Source: Nitrosococcus wardiae
Lineage (GTDB): Bacteria > Pseudomonadota > Gammaproteobacteria > Nitrosococcales > Nitrosococcaceae
Direction: 5' to 3'
Assembly (NCBI RefSeq): GCF_004421105.1
Contig: NZ_CP038033.1
Location: 3,119,659-3,183,658 of the forward strand
DNA length: 64,000 bases
Below, in pieces: positions 1 through 7,599 of this stretch (the first letter of the stretch is position 1; every line of letters starts with the position of its first letter). The translations under genes and the position numbers were made by a program. A model generated the notes under the pieces. That model ran no database searches and was not told the origin of the DNA. It was given only the letters and a program-made list of their open reading frames with translations.

Positions 1-53
1 GGAACCTATTTTCATATGACCCACTTCTATCTCGATAAGGAAATATTATTGGA

Positions 54-1085
54 ATGCCTGCCTCGCCACCGACCCTAGTTCCCTCTAACACCCGGGCCTA
101 CTGGGTCGAAATGCCGGGGAGGGGTTCCATTCGCCAGGAATCGCTTTCTTTACCGGCACCGGAGGGTCATAGCCTCATCGAAACCTGGGTAACGGGCATC
201 AGCCCTGGAACGGAGAGATTAGTGGGATTAGGGCACGTGCCTCCTGAGTGCTGGAGCACCATGGAGTGCCCGTCCATGGGAGGCTCATTTGAGCTGCCGG
301 TTAAATATGGGTATTGCCTGGTGGGCCAGGCCATTAACGGCCCTTATGCTGGCCGGCGGGTCTTCACCATGCATCCCCACCAAAATTACGCCATCATCCC
401 GGACGATCGACTGCTGCCGCTGCCGGAAGATTTTCTTCCCCTGCGGGCCACCCTGATCCCCAACATGGAAACCGCCCTGAACGCCATCTGGGATAGTGAA
501 TACCAACCTCCGGTGCCCGTTGCCATCGTCGGAGGGGGGATGGTGGGACTGCTCATTGCTTTTTTGCTCAAAACTGCCTGGGACAGCCAGCCTGTGATTA
601 TTGAAATTGACAAGCAGCGCCGGCAATTGATTGAAGAACTAGGATGGGGGCTCACTACCCTTGACCCCCAGGCCTCTCCCCGGGAGGCTTTTTCCCTATG
701 CTTTCATAGCTCGGGGCAAGGCTCAGGACTGCAAACGGCGTTAGACAGTGTGGGTTTTGAGGGTCGGGTCATCGAAGTAAGCTGGTTAGGCCATCGCCCC
801 GTATCCCTCCATCTCGGCGGTTCTTTCCATTTCCAACGGAAACAGATTCTTTCCTCTCAAGTGAGCACGATTGCCAAATCCAAGCGGGGGCATCTAACTC
901 ACCAACAGCGTTTAGAACAGGTCCTAGTGCATTTGCAAAATCCACTGCTGGATGCTCTCATTTCACAAATCATTAAATTTGATCATCTACCCCTTTTTAT
1001 GCAGCAACTCTACCATAAAAACCCAGACGGCTTTTCTTTTGCCGTTATTTACCGTCCCTTTGAGCATTACTTTCAGAAAACTTAA
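54..1085 (+). CDS. Zinc-less medium-chain dehydrogenase/reductase-like protein
   Basis: Probable NAD(P)-dependent oxidoreductase of the medium-chain (alcohol dehydrogenase-like) superfamily; its substrate is unknown. The N-terminal catalytic half has TGISPGTE near residues 48-55, where zinc enzymes carry the catalytic cysteine, so the catalytic zinc site is absent. A Rossmann nucleotide motif, VGGGMVGLLIAF, follows near residue 158 and ends in an acidic beta-strand (IIEID). The C-terminal part is shorter and more divergent than usual. The ATG at 54 is the first in frame. The gene is followed 14 bp later by a pterin-synthase-like gene and then a glycosyltransferase, all on the same strand, so the three probably form one operon, which may begin upstream of the window. 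The superfamily call is firm; the reaction is not known. Confidence 0.75.
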   Translation: MPASPPTLVPSNTRAYWVEMPGRGSIRQESLSLPAPEGHSLIETWVTGISPGTERLVGLGHVPPECWSTMECPSMGGSFELPVKYGYCLVGQAINGPYAGRRVFTMHPHQNYAIIPDDRLLPLPEDFLPLRATLIPNMETALNAIWDSEYQPPVPVAIVGGGMVGLLIAFLLKTAWDSQPVIIEIDKQRRQLIEELGWGLTTLDPQASPREAFSLCFHSSGQGSGLQTALDSVGFEGRVIEVSWLGHRPVSLHLGGSFHFQRKQILSSQVSTIAKSKRGHLTHQQRLEQVLVHLQNPLLDALISQIIKFDHLPLFMQQLYHKNPDGFSFAVIYRPFEHYFQKT

Positions 1086-1099
1086 TTTTTTTTGTACTT

Positions 1100-1480
1100 A
1101 TGTATGCCATTGCCGTTAAAGACCATTTTATGATTGCCCACAGTTTGCAAGGAGAAGTTTTTGGCCCCGCGCAAAAGCTTCATGGCGCCACCTATAATGT
1201 GACCGCCGAGTTTCGTACCGAGAGACTCAGCCAGGATGGCATAGTCATTGACATCGGCCTGGCTCTCAATGCCCTAAAAGCCGTCCTGGCCTTGCTTAAC
1301 TATAAAAACCTGGATGAAGAAGAGCCCTTCCGTGGCGTTAATACCACCACCGAATACTTGGCTCACTATATTCACGGCCAACTTGCCAAACGGGTACGGG
1401 ACTCTTTCCAGGGAACACTGAAAATTACCCTGGAAGAAAGCCATGTGGCCAGGGGCTCCTACGAGGGAACGGTCACTTGA
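1100..1480 (+). CDS. 6-pyruvoyl-tetrahydropterin synthase/QueD-family protein with altered active site
   Basis: Small (126 aa) T-fold protein of the PTPS/QueD family, which normally converts dihydroneopterin triphosphate to a tetrahydropterin. Two zinc-ligand histidines can be placed, H14 and H28. The usual third ligand in HGH is an alanine here (HGATY, A30), and the catalytic cysteine four residues before HGH is also alanine (A24). The C-terminal pterin-anchoring glutamate region (ITLEESH) is kept. It may therefore bind a pterin-like ligand without doing the standard reaction, or use a different chemistry. It ends 3 bp before the glycosyltransferase start, which indicates an operon. A true queuosine-pathway QueD is unlikely, because no queC, queE or queF is nearby and key residues are missing. 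Confidence 0.8.
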   Translation: MYAIAVKDHFMIAHSLQGEVFGPAQKLHGATYNVTAEFRTERLSQDGIVIDIGLALNALKAVLALLNYKNLDEEEPFRGVNTTTEYLAHYIHGQLAKRVRDSFQGTLKITLEESHVARGSYEGTVT

Positions 1481-1483
1481 ACC

Positions 1484-2533
1484 ATGATTTACCTAATGGC
1501 GCCCGCGCCTAAAGCCCGCGTTTCTGGAGGATTCCGGGTCAATGAGGCCCTGTGCCAACGTCTCACCGCCACGGGAGCCGGGGTCGGCATTCATGCTGAT
1601 GCCGAAGACATACCCGCTAAGATCCAATTCCTCCCCTCCACCGCACCGGCCCATATTGTCCTGGATAGTCTTTACCTTACTGACCTCAATCCAGTTCGCC
1701 TAAATCATGCCCTTGCCAAAAGAGACACCCCAACCCGTCTTTATTTTTTGCTCCATTTTCTACCCTGCATGGACCCTGTTCTTTCTGCTACAACACGGAA
1801 AGCCTTGCAAGAAAAAGAACGCTACTTATTTACCTTGGCAGATGGGGTACTTGTCCCCGGTTCTATCCTAGCCGATTATTTGAAAAATGAATCTTTATAC
1901 ACTGGCACTATTTATCATTGCCCTCCCGGCATTGAGTTTACCGAACTGGATACCGCCCCATCTGATCTCTGGAATAAGGATCCTTTCCCCCGATTAATAA
2001 CCGTCGGCACTTTAAGCCCCAGCAAAGGGCAATTAGACATTTTGTCTCACTTACAGCAACTAACTCCTCCCTTTAAAGGCACCTGGAGGTTGCTGGGTGA
2101 TTTGCATACAGAACCTGAAGTTTACTGTCACTTTCAAAGAAAATTAAATAATAGCAACTTAAAAGAATCAGTCCACTTATACCACAGCGTTCCCCATTCA
2201 CGCCTCGGCAAATTATTAACCGACGCCGATCTTTTAGTCTCAGCCTCACGCTTTGAGTCTTATGGCATGGCTATTGCTGAGGCGGTAGCAGCGGGTATTC
2301 CGGTCTTGGCTTACAGAGTAGGCGAAACCTCGCAGTGGATTAAAGAAGGGGAAAATGGATTTTTAATTCCAGTGGGGGATCAAAAAAATTTTAAATCAAC
2401 CCTGACAAAATTACTTCACCATCCCAAAGAACTTTATCTGTTAAAGAAGCAAGCACAGAAGATTAAAGAAAAAACTTTCTTGCCAACCTGGGAAATGGCT
2501 TTCCAGTATTTTTTAGAAGCCTTGGGAGAGTGA
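1484..2533 (+). CDS. Family 4 glycosyltransferase
   Basis: Cytoplasmic retaining glycosyltransferase of the GT-B fold, 349 aa, which would move a sugar from an activated donor to an unknown acceptor. The C-terminal donor-binding half has the characteristic EX7E motif within FESYGMAIAEA, followed by AAGIPVLAYRVGE. TVGTLSPSKGQ near residue 173 marks the start of that half. There is no signal peptide or membrane segment. It starts 3 bp after the PTPS-like gene, so the two are very likely co-transcribed and perhaps translationally coupled. Since glycosylated pterins exist in other bacteria, the acceptor could be the product of the neighbouring pterin-like enzymes; this is inference from position only. 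Confidence 0.85.
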   Translation: MIYLMAPAPKARVSGGFRVNEALCQRLTATGAGVGIHADAEDIPAKIQFLPSTAPAHIVLDSLYLTDLNPVRLNHALAKRDTPTRLYFLLHFLPCMDPVLSATTRKALQEKERYLFTLADGVLVPGSILADYLKNESLYTGTIYHCPPGIEFTELDTAPSDLWNKDPFPRLITVGTLSPSKGQLDILSHLQQLTPPFKGTWRLLGDLHTEPEVYCHFQRKLNNSNLKESVHLYHSVPHSRLGKLLTDADLLVSASRFESYGMAIAEAVAAGIPVLAYRVGETSQWIKEGENGFLIPVGDQKNFKSTLTKLLHHPKELYLLKKQAQKIKEKTFLPTWEMAFQYFLEALGE

Positions 2534-2647
2534 TTATACTTGGACCAGACACCTATCTCATACCAATTTAATCAAAGAAAGAACGCTAACTTCCGGTGCG
2601 GATATCATCTATTTCAGCGAACACAAACCACACTTCTGATGTCCTAA

Positions 2648-3520
2648 CTACATCCTCGCCAACACATCCCGATGAGGAACCAACAATGAAAGTTCTTGCT
2701 GATACGCCTGCTGCCGTTTTTGCGCTAACCATTGTTGGAATGAATTCCTCTGCCGAGTATCGGTTCCCATCCATGCAGTCATTGCCTTTTCGAAAAAATC
2801 GAGTTTTGCCAGGAGAGCACCCGTTTGCAGAGGGGATATTTCCCAAACGGAGGGGCCGCTTTCCACCTTAAAGCCATGCTCCAGGAACAATTCCTCCATC
2901 CACTGCCCACAATGGGCTGCCATGGCCCGGCCAAAATGCTGGGGCCGGTGCATATGCTCTTCGTAACGCCGACACCAGTATTCCGTTTCTTTATCAGTCG
3001 GATCAAAACAAAGGCCTCGATCCAGGTTGAGGGTAAATAAAAACAGGGGGAAAGGTTTTCCCCAGGCCTGGCGAAATAGCTGGAGTAACCGCTGAAATTG
3101 ATCGGCGCTTAAGAGATCGAAGACGGCATTGGCAAGGACCAGCTCAAAGGAGTGGCTATAAATAGGGCAATTCGGATCTAAGAAATTCCCTCTCACAGGA
3201 TGGATGGCTTTGGGGATAATATTATTGCCCTCTTCTTCTCCCACACCCTTAACAAACCGAGGAAGCTGCTTTAGAAGCCCAGCATCCCGCTCCACCAACC
3301 ACCACTGGGCCGGGGGAGGCAAAAGGCGACAGTAATAGCCAACATTAGCCCCGGCACCGGCTCCTAGATCCAAAACCCGAAGCCTCTCACCCGCCGATAG
3401 CTGACTTAAAGCTTGGGCTTCAAGATGCCGATTACGGGCTGTTGCATCCAGTGGATATCGGAGCAAAAGCCAATCAATATGGGCCTTTTGATAAGATTTC
3501 TGCAAATGATTGGTATTCAT
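2648..3520 (-). CDS. Class I SAM-dependent methyltransferase
   Basis: Predicted S-adenosylmethionine-dependent methyltransferase, 290 aa, cytoplasmic. Motif I, VLDLGAGAGANVGYY, lies near residues 49-63, followed by an acidic position (WLVERDAG) typical of the SAM ribose-binding loop, and then FELVLANAVFDLLS as the post-motif strand. The gene converges on the glycosyltransferase gene, with about 114 bp between their stops, and is divergent from the VWA gene, 96 bp away. Its closeness to the PTPS-like, dehydrogenase and glycosyltransferase genes suggests a shared small-molecule pathway. The methyl acceptor cannot be read from the sequence. The ATG at 3520 is the first start in frame. Confidence 0.8.
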   Translation of the reverse strand: MNTNHLQKSYQKAHIDWLLLRYPLDATARNRHLEAQALSQLSAGERLRVLDLGAGAGANVGYYCRLLPPPAQWWLVERDAGLLKQLPRFVKGVGEEEGNNIIPKAIHPVRGNFLDPNCPIYSHSFELVLANAVFDLLSADQFQRLLQLFRQAWGKPFPLFLFTLNLDRGLCFDPTDKETEYWCRRYEEHMHRPQHFGRAMAAHCGQWMEELFLEHGFKVESGPSVWEISPLQTGALLAKLDFFEKAMTAWMGTDTRQRNSFQQWLAQKRQQAYQQELSLLVPHRDVLARM

Positions 3521-3616
3521 TGAAACCTACGCCATCACTTTGCGCCTAATAACAATAAGAAACTTACTTATTTACACGCTAAACCGTTCCCTATCTTATT
3601 GTATTATCCTAAGACT

Positions 3617-4333
3617 ATGACAGAAAAAGCAGGCAAATCACTTCAACCAGAAGCCCGCAGCACTGAAGTGGATGCGTTCCTTAAAAAAGTCGCGGCCATG
3701 CCCCGGATTAAATCCAGTGGCCGCTATGGCCGCCTCATCTTCGCCATGGATGCCACCGCAAGCCGGGAACCCACCTGGGACCGAGCTTGCCATCTCCAGG
3801 CCCGGATGTTCCAGGAAACGGCCGCCCTGGGTGGGCTTGAAATCCAGCTATGTTATTATCGGGGGTTTAAAGAATTTTTCGCCAGTCCTTGGGTCCGCCA
3901 CTCCGATGCGCTCCTGAAACAGATGACTGCCGTGAGTTGCCTTGGTGGCTACACTCAAATTGAAAGGCTATTGCAGCATGCCCGGAATGAAGCCCGAAAA
4001 CAAAAAGTCAACGCCTTGGTTTTCGTGGGCGATTGCATGGAAGAGAACGTGGATCGTCTCTGTCATATTGCCGGTGAGCTTGGGGTTCTAGGCATACCCG
4101 TCTTTGTGTTTCAGGAAGGCTATGACCCCCTGGCGGAACAGGCCTTTCGGCAAATAGCCCAATTAACCCAGGGCGCCTATTGCCGCTTTAATGCCGCCAG
4201 CGCGGAGCAATTGCGTGATCTATTAAGCGCCGTGGCAGTCTATGCCACCGGAGGACGGCATGCCTTGGAAAACTTTAGCCAGCGCCAAGGTGGAGTGACC
4301 TTGCAGCTCATTCATCAAGTCAAAAAAGATTAG
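3617..4333 (+). CDS. von Willebrand factor type A (VWA) domain protein
   Basis: Protein of 238 aa dominated by a VWA fold. A MIDAS-like metal site begins with FAMDATAS, a DxTxS variant of DxSxS, and continues through GGYTQI and VFVGDCME. There is no signal peptide, so it is probably cytoplasmic. The ATG at 3617 is preferred over a TTG 18 bp upstream. The stop is followed 5 bp later by the GTG of a membrane-anchored J-domain gene, which suggests the two are made together and that the J-domain protein recruits a chaperone to a complex containing this protein. VWA proteins often work with AAA ATPases, but none is adjacent. The cellular role is unknown. Confidence 0.75.
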   Translation: MTEKAGKSLQPEARSTEVDAFLKKVAAMPRIKSSGRYGRLIFAMDATASREPTWDRACHLQARMFQETAALGGLEIQLCYYRGFKEFFASPWVRHSDALLKQMTAVSCLGGYTQIERLLQHARNEARKQKVNALVFVGDCMEENVDRLCHIAGELGVLGIPVFVFQEGYDPLAEQAFRQIAQLTQGAYCRFNAASAEQLRDLLSAVAVYATGGRHALENFSQRQGGVTLQLIHQVKKD

Positions 4334-4338
4334 TCAAC

Positions 4339-5097
4339 GTGCGTCCTGCTGTTCTGCTTGCTTTGCTGGTCCTCATTGGGGCCATTTTACTACGCCGCTG
4401 GATTGACCAAACCCCGCGCCCGGTGGTAATCCAGTATATGCGCCGGGCCGGTATTGCACTGGCTATCGGCCTTTTCTTATTTCTTATGGCCACAGGCCGA
4501 CTGCCCTGGGTGATGGCACTGTTAGGCGCCCTAGCGGCAGGGGTTGCACGGCTGTTGCCCTTACTCCGCTTTGTTCCCCTGTTGCAACGGTTATGGGCTT
4601 ACCAGCGCGTCAATACCGGTTTTGGGAATGCCGGCTCCGGAAGTGCCGCCCCTCACCGTTCTACCGTGGAAGCACGGTTTGTGCGCATGACCCTGGATCA
4701 CGAGACTGGAGAGATGACAGGAGAAGTGCTGGCAGGCAGTTTCGCCGGCAAATCCCTGGACACCCTAGGCCTACCGGATCTGGCTCAGTTGCTTCTGGAA
4801 TGTCAGGCGACAGATGAAGAATCGGCGGCCCTAGTACGGGCCTATTTGGAGCGGGTCTACGGAGAAGATTGGCAAGACCAAGCCAATGCCAAAACCCAGC
4901 AAGATCACCCCTCCGGTAATGGGGGAATGTCACCGGAAGAGGCCTATCAGATCCTAGGCTTGGCGACCGGCGCCAGTGAACAGGAAGTCGTTGCCGCCCA
5001 CCGCCGGCTCATGCAGAAAGTCCACCCGGATCATGGAGGATCCGATTATCTTGCTGCCAAAATTAACCAAGCCAAAGACCTCTTGCTGGGGAAATAA
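4339..5097 (+). CDS. Membrane-anchored DnaJ-domain protein
   Basis: A 252-aa protein with N-terminal membrane segments (AVLLALLVLIGAILL and a second hydrophobic stretch around residues 35-75), a linker, and a C-terminal J domain of about 55 residues. The J domain has YQILGLATGASEQEV, then the HPD tripeptide in VHPDHGGSD, ending close to the stop. J domains stimulate Hsp70 ATPase activity; this layout matches a membrane-tethered co-chaperone of the DjlA/TIM14 kind, with the J domain in the cytoplasm. It starts with GTG 5 bp after the VWA gene and so is coupled to it. Membrane J-domain proteins beside VWA proteins occur in other proteobacteria, but their task is not established. Confidence 0.8.
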   Translation: MRPAVLLALLVLIGAILLRRWIDQTPRPVVIQYMRRAGIALAIGLFLFLMATGRLPWVMALLGALAAGVARLLPLLRFVPLLQRLWAYQRVNTGFGNAGSGSAAPHRSTVEARFVRMTLDHETGEMTGEVLAGSFAGKSLDTLGLPDLAQLLLECQATDEESAALVRAYLERVYGEDWQDQANAKTQQDHPSGNGGMSPEEAYQILGLATGASEQEVVAAHRRLMQKVHPDHGGSDYLAAKINQAKDLLLGK

Positions 5098-5132
5098 ACC
5101 CCGCCATTTTGAACCTCTATGGTTTACTCCCC
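5088..5132. terminator. Inverted repeat between convergent genes, possible bidirectional terminator
   Basis: GGGGAAATAAACC at 5088-5100 can pair imperfectly with GGTTTACTCCCC at 5121-5132. It overlaps the stop of the J-domain gene and the stop of the convergent SPOR gene. There is no clean T run, so this is only a candidate. The junction after czcA (33104-33150) has a similar sequence ending in GGTTTGCTCCCC. Confidence 0.35.
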
Positions 5133-6320
5133 GGGACGGGCTGAAATATTTTGCTGAATAGGGCCTATTCTCCGAATCCAGGGGTTGTATTTTTTCCAAG
5201 GGTCGGGAAGTGCTTGCAGAGCTTGCGAAGCGGAGGCAATATTCTCATAAACGCCAGTGACCACCCTATGCCGATACCATCCCCCCTCAGCAGTATGGAA
5301 ATGGACCGAATTCGGAGGAGGCGGATAACGCTCAATAAAATCCGCCAGCCACGCCTCATTGATTGCAGTTAACAATTGCAGCGTATAGTGTTCAGGCGGT
5401 TGGCCGAGCAACCAATTAGCGTTATGCAAGCTAGGCCCCAAACGGCTAATCTCCTCTCTCAGCAGCGACTTTTGCTCAAGAGCACTGACCCGCTGCTCTA
5501 ACTGCCCCATGGAAGCATTTAAGCCGACTGTTTTTTGCTTAAGATCGCTCCATAAACGGTTATGTTGGATAAGCGTTTCTTGAACTGCTTCCAGTTCCCC
5601 ACTGGTTTGAGCGTCTTGCGGTTGGGTTTGTGCAATCTGGGCTTGAAGCTCATTTTGGGCCTGGTCCGCCTCATTCAACTGGCCTATTAATGTTGCCGAC
5701 GCTGGACCTTCCATAGGCACTTGGGCCGCTAATTTTTTAGTATGATTGAGATGCAACCAAACCCCAGCAACTGGCCAGAGAGCTACGGCAATCCCTAGCA
5801 CCCAGAAAAATTTATGGGAGCGGGAGATATGCTTATCCGTTCGAGCTCCAAGCGCCCTAAGTTGCGAGGCCTGATTGGCGGACTTGTTTTCAAGCTTGGT
5901 GGTCCGGGTATTTAATTCATCTGAATCGGCTTTTAAGGCGTCCAATTGGACTGCCAGCTCGTCTTTAGAAGTGGTCAGACCGCTGACCTTTCGTTCTAGA
6001 GTCGTTGCCGCACCTAAGGCCTCTTCCACTTTAGTGGCCAGATCGCCGGTCTTGGTCTGAAGCTCCTGGGTCTCGGAAGCAAGTTGGCGAGTGCTGGTCT
6101 CCAGGGTGTCGGAGCGGCCCTTCAGGGCCCCAAGCAGGGACTCCGCGCTATCGCTCTTTTGGGTCAACTCACCGATTTTAGTGTTCAGCTCTTCAGTACG
6201 GCGAGTTAATTCCTGAGTTGTCGCCTTAAGAGAACGGCTTTGCTCATCAAGGGTGGCCGTTTTGGCTGCTAACTCATCCGTTGTGGAAATCAGCTCTTCA
6301 GCTTTCTTATTCTCATCCAT
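5124..6320 (-). CDS. Coiled-coil membrane protein with C-terminal SPOR domain
   Basis: Protein of 398 aa. Residues 1-165 are a long coiled coil built from repeats of the type TxxLxxKTxEL. A single membrane segment follows (FFWVLGIAVALWPVAGVWL). Then comes a second, periplasmic coiled coil, and finally a SPOR-like domain beginning PEHYTLQLL near residue 308 and running to near the C terminus. SPOR domains bind denuded glycan strands of septal peptidoglycan, so the protein probably sits at division or growth sites with its N terminus in the cytoplasm. The layout recalls DamX, but without the AAA domain seen in some relatives. The ATG at 6320 begins MDENKKAEEL. Its partner is unknown. Confidence 0.7.
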   Translation of the reverse strand: MDENKKAEELISTTDELAAKTATLDEQSRSLKATTQELTRRTEELNTKIGELTQKSDSAESLLGALKGRSDTLETSTRQLASETQELQTKTGDLATKVEEALGAATTLERKVSGLTTSKDELAVQLDALKADSDELNTRTTKLENKSANQASQLRALGARTDKHISRSHKFFWVLGIAVALWPVAGVWLHLNHTKKLAAQVPMEGPASATLIGQLNEADQAQNELQAQIAQTQPQDAQTSGELEAVQETLIQHNRLWSDLKQKTVGLNASMGQLEQRVSALEQKSLLREEISRLGPSLHNANWLLGQPPEHYTLQLLTAINEAWLADFIERYPPPPNSVHFHTAEGGWYRHRVVTGVYENIASASQALQALPDPWKKYNPWIRRIGPIQQNISARPGE

Positions 6321-6347
6321 AGCGGTAACCTCTTCTGCCCACAGCTA

Positions 6348-6887
6348 CTAATTATTTTCTTTATAGGGATCTGCACCCAAACTTTCTAAACCGGCGCGGG
6401 CGCAGTTCTCATCTAAAATAGCCCCGGGAGCGCCGCCTACACCAATACCGCCCACAATTTCACCCCCTATCTTGATGGGCAGCCCTCCCCCAAGGATCAA
6501 AATAGATTCATTCATATCTCTTAGTGCTTGAATTTCTGGCGTTTGGGCAATGAGCCGCGCTAGCTTTTGAGTCGGTTCCCGCAAGCTTGCAGCCGTGTAG
6601 GCCTTACCCCGGCTACTATCAACGGTATGGGCGCCGGCGCCATCCCCTCTTAGCAGCGCTACCACAACGCCAGCCCCATCCACTACCGCAGCACTGACTC
6701 GATAACCTTCTTTCTTACACTGATCAACCGCAGCAAGTGCCGCCTTATTGGCCAAAGCAAGGGGCAATACGGATTGCTTTGGAAGCTCTTCTGCGAAGAC
6801 CAAACTATGGGCACCAACGGCCCCACCCAATCCAAGAATTATTAAAGAACGAAGGACTCTAATCTTTAATGTTATTTTGCCCATCAT
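6348..6887 (-). CDS. Exported GlcG/HbpS-family (DUF336) protein
   Basis: A 179-aa protein of the GlcG/HbpS family; members bind haem or act as small sensory or accessory proteins. An N-terminal signal sequence (LRSLIILGLGGAVGAHSLVFA) precedes the domain, so it is probably periplasmic. Family features include VSAAVVDGAGVVVALLRGDGA and the C-terminal glycine-rich GGEIVGGIGVGG. A Shine-Dalgarno-like GGGGAGAAT lies just before ATGATG at 6887. It is divergent from the SRPBCC gene and downstream of nothing obviously related, so no pathway can be assigned. Haem binding is a family property, not something visible here. Confidence 0.75.
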   Translation of the reverse strand: MMGKITLKIRVLRSLIILGLGGAVGAHSLVFAEELPKQSVLPLALANKAALAAVDQCKKEGYRVSAAVVDGAGVVVALLRGDGAGAHTVDSSRGKAYTAASLREPTQKLARLIAQTPEIQALRDMNESILILGGGLPIKIGGEIVGGIGVGGAPGAILDENCARAGLESLGADPYKENN

Positions 6888-7007
6888 AGGATTCTCCCCA
6901 ATGACTTTCCAGATACCGCCATTCTAATACCCCTCTCTAGACGAGTGAACTCCTCTTGAGATTAATACCCCATTTGCTAGTTTTAAAATATGTGAGGAGA
7001 AAACACG

Positions 7008-7478
7008 ATGATTAAAGCCCAATCAAGCATTCTTGTTGATCGCCCATTGGCGCATGTCTTCCGGTACGTCTCCGTTGATTTTTTCGAAAATTACCCCAAA
7101 TGGTCCCCCGAGGTGATCGAACTTGAAAAGATAACCAGTGGCCCAGTGAGAGCAGGGACCCTGGCCAGACAGGTACGCATAGATAGCGGTCGTCAAACGG
7201 AATCGACTTTTCAGGTGGTTGAGTATCAACCGCCACGACGGATATGGTTTGAAAGCACATCAAGTCCCCATTATCGAGCACTCTATGATTTCGAACCCAT
7301 AAATGAAACTACCCGGGTCTGCTTTACCTTCGAATTGAAACTAGAGCTTTTTATGAGACCCTTTGAAAGTGCTATCGCCTACTCGGTCAAGGCAGGTAGC
7401 GAAAGCGTAGTTTCTAACCTAAAACAGCTACTCGAATCAGGGAAGCGTTTTCAATCCACAACGACTCCTGCGCTCTAA
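7008..7478 (+). CDS. SRPBCC (START-like) family protein
   Basis: A 156-aa cytoplasmic protein with the pattern of the SRPBCC/polyketide-cyclase fold: an N-terminal strand with ILVDRPLAHVFRYV, then the ligand-cavity strands (RIWFESTSSPHYRALYDFEP and TRVCFTFELKL) and a C-terminal helix with SESVVSNLKQLLES. Such proteins bind a hydrophobic ligand in a deep cavity; the ligand is not predictable. A clear GTGAGGAG ribosome-binding site lies upstream of the ATG at 7008. It is a single gene, divergent from the HbpS-like gene, and a hairpin with a T-rich tail follows its stop. Confidence 0.75.
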   Translation: MIKAQSSILVDRPLAHVFRYVSVDFFENYPKWSPEVIELEKITSGPVRAGTLARQVRIDSGRQTESTFQVVEYQPPRRIWFESTSSPHYRALYDFEPINETTRVCFTFELKLELFMRPFESAIAYSVKAGSESVVSNLKQLLESGKRFQSTTTPAL

Positions 7479-7496
7479 GGAGGTCGCCTGAGAATG

Positions 7497-7528
7497 AATT
7501 GCTCCTTCTCTGGGAGTGGCAATTTTCT
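7497..7528 (+). terminator. Probable rho-independent terminator after the SRPBCC gene
   Basis: AATTGCTCC at 7497-7505 pairs with GGAGTGGCAATT ending at 7523, with a small bulge, followed by TTTCTCT. It lies about 20 bp after the stop at 7478. Confidence 0.5.
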
Positions 7529-7599
7529 CTCCCCTCACCTATCCTGTCCCCTTAACCGCCCACAGTGTTGTTCCAGCTCATCCCTAAAATAAACGATGA

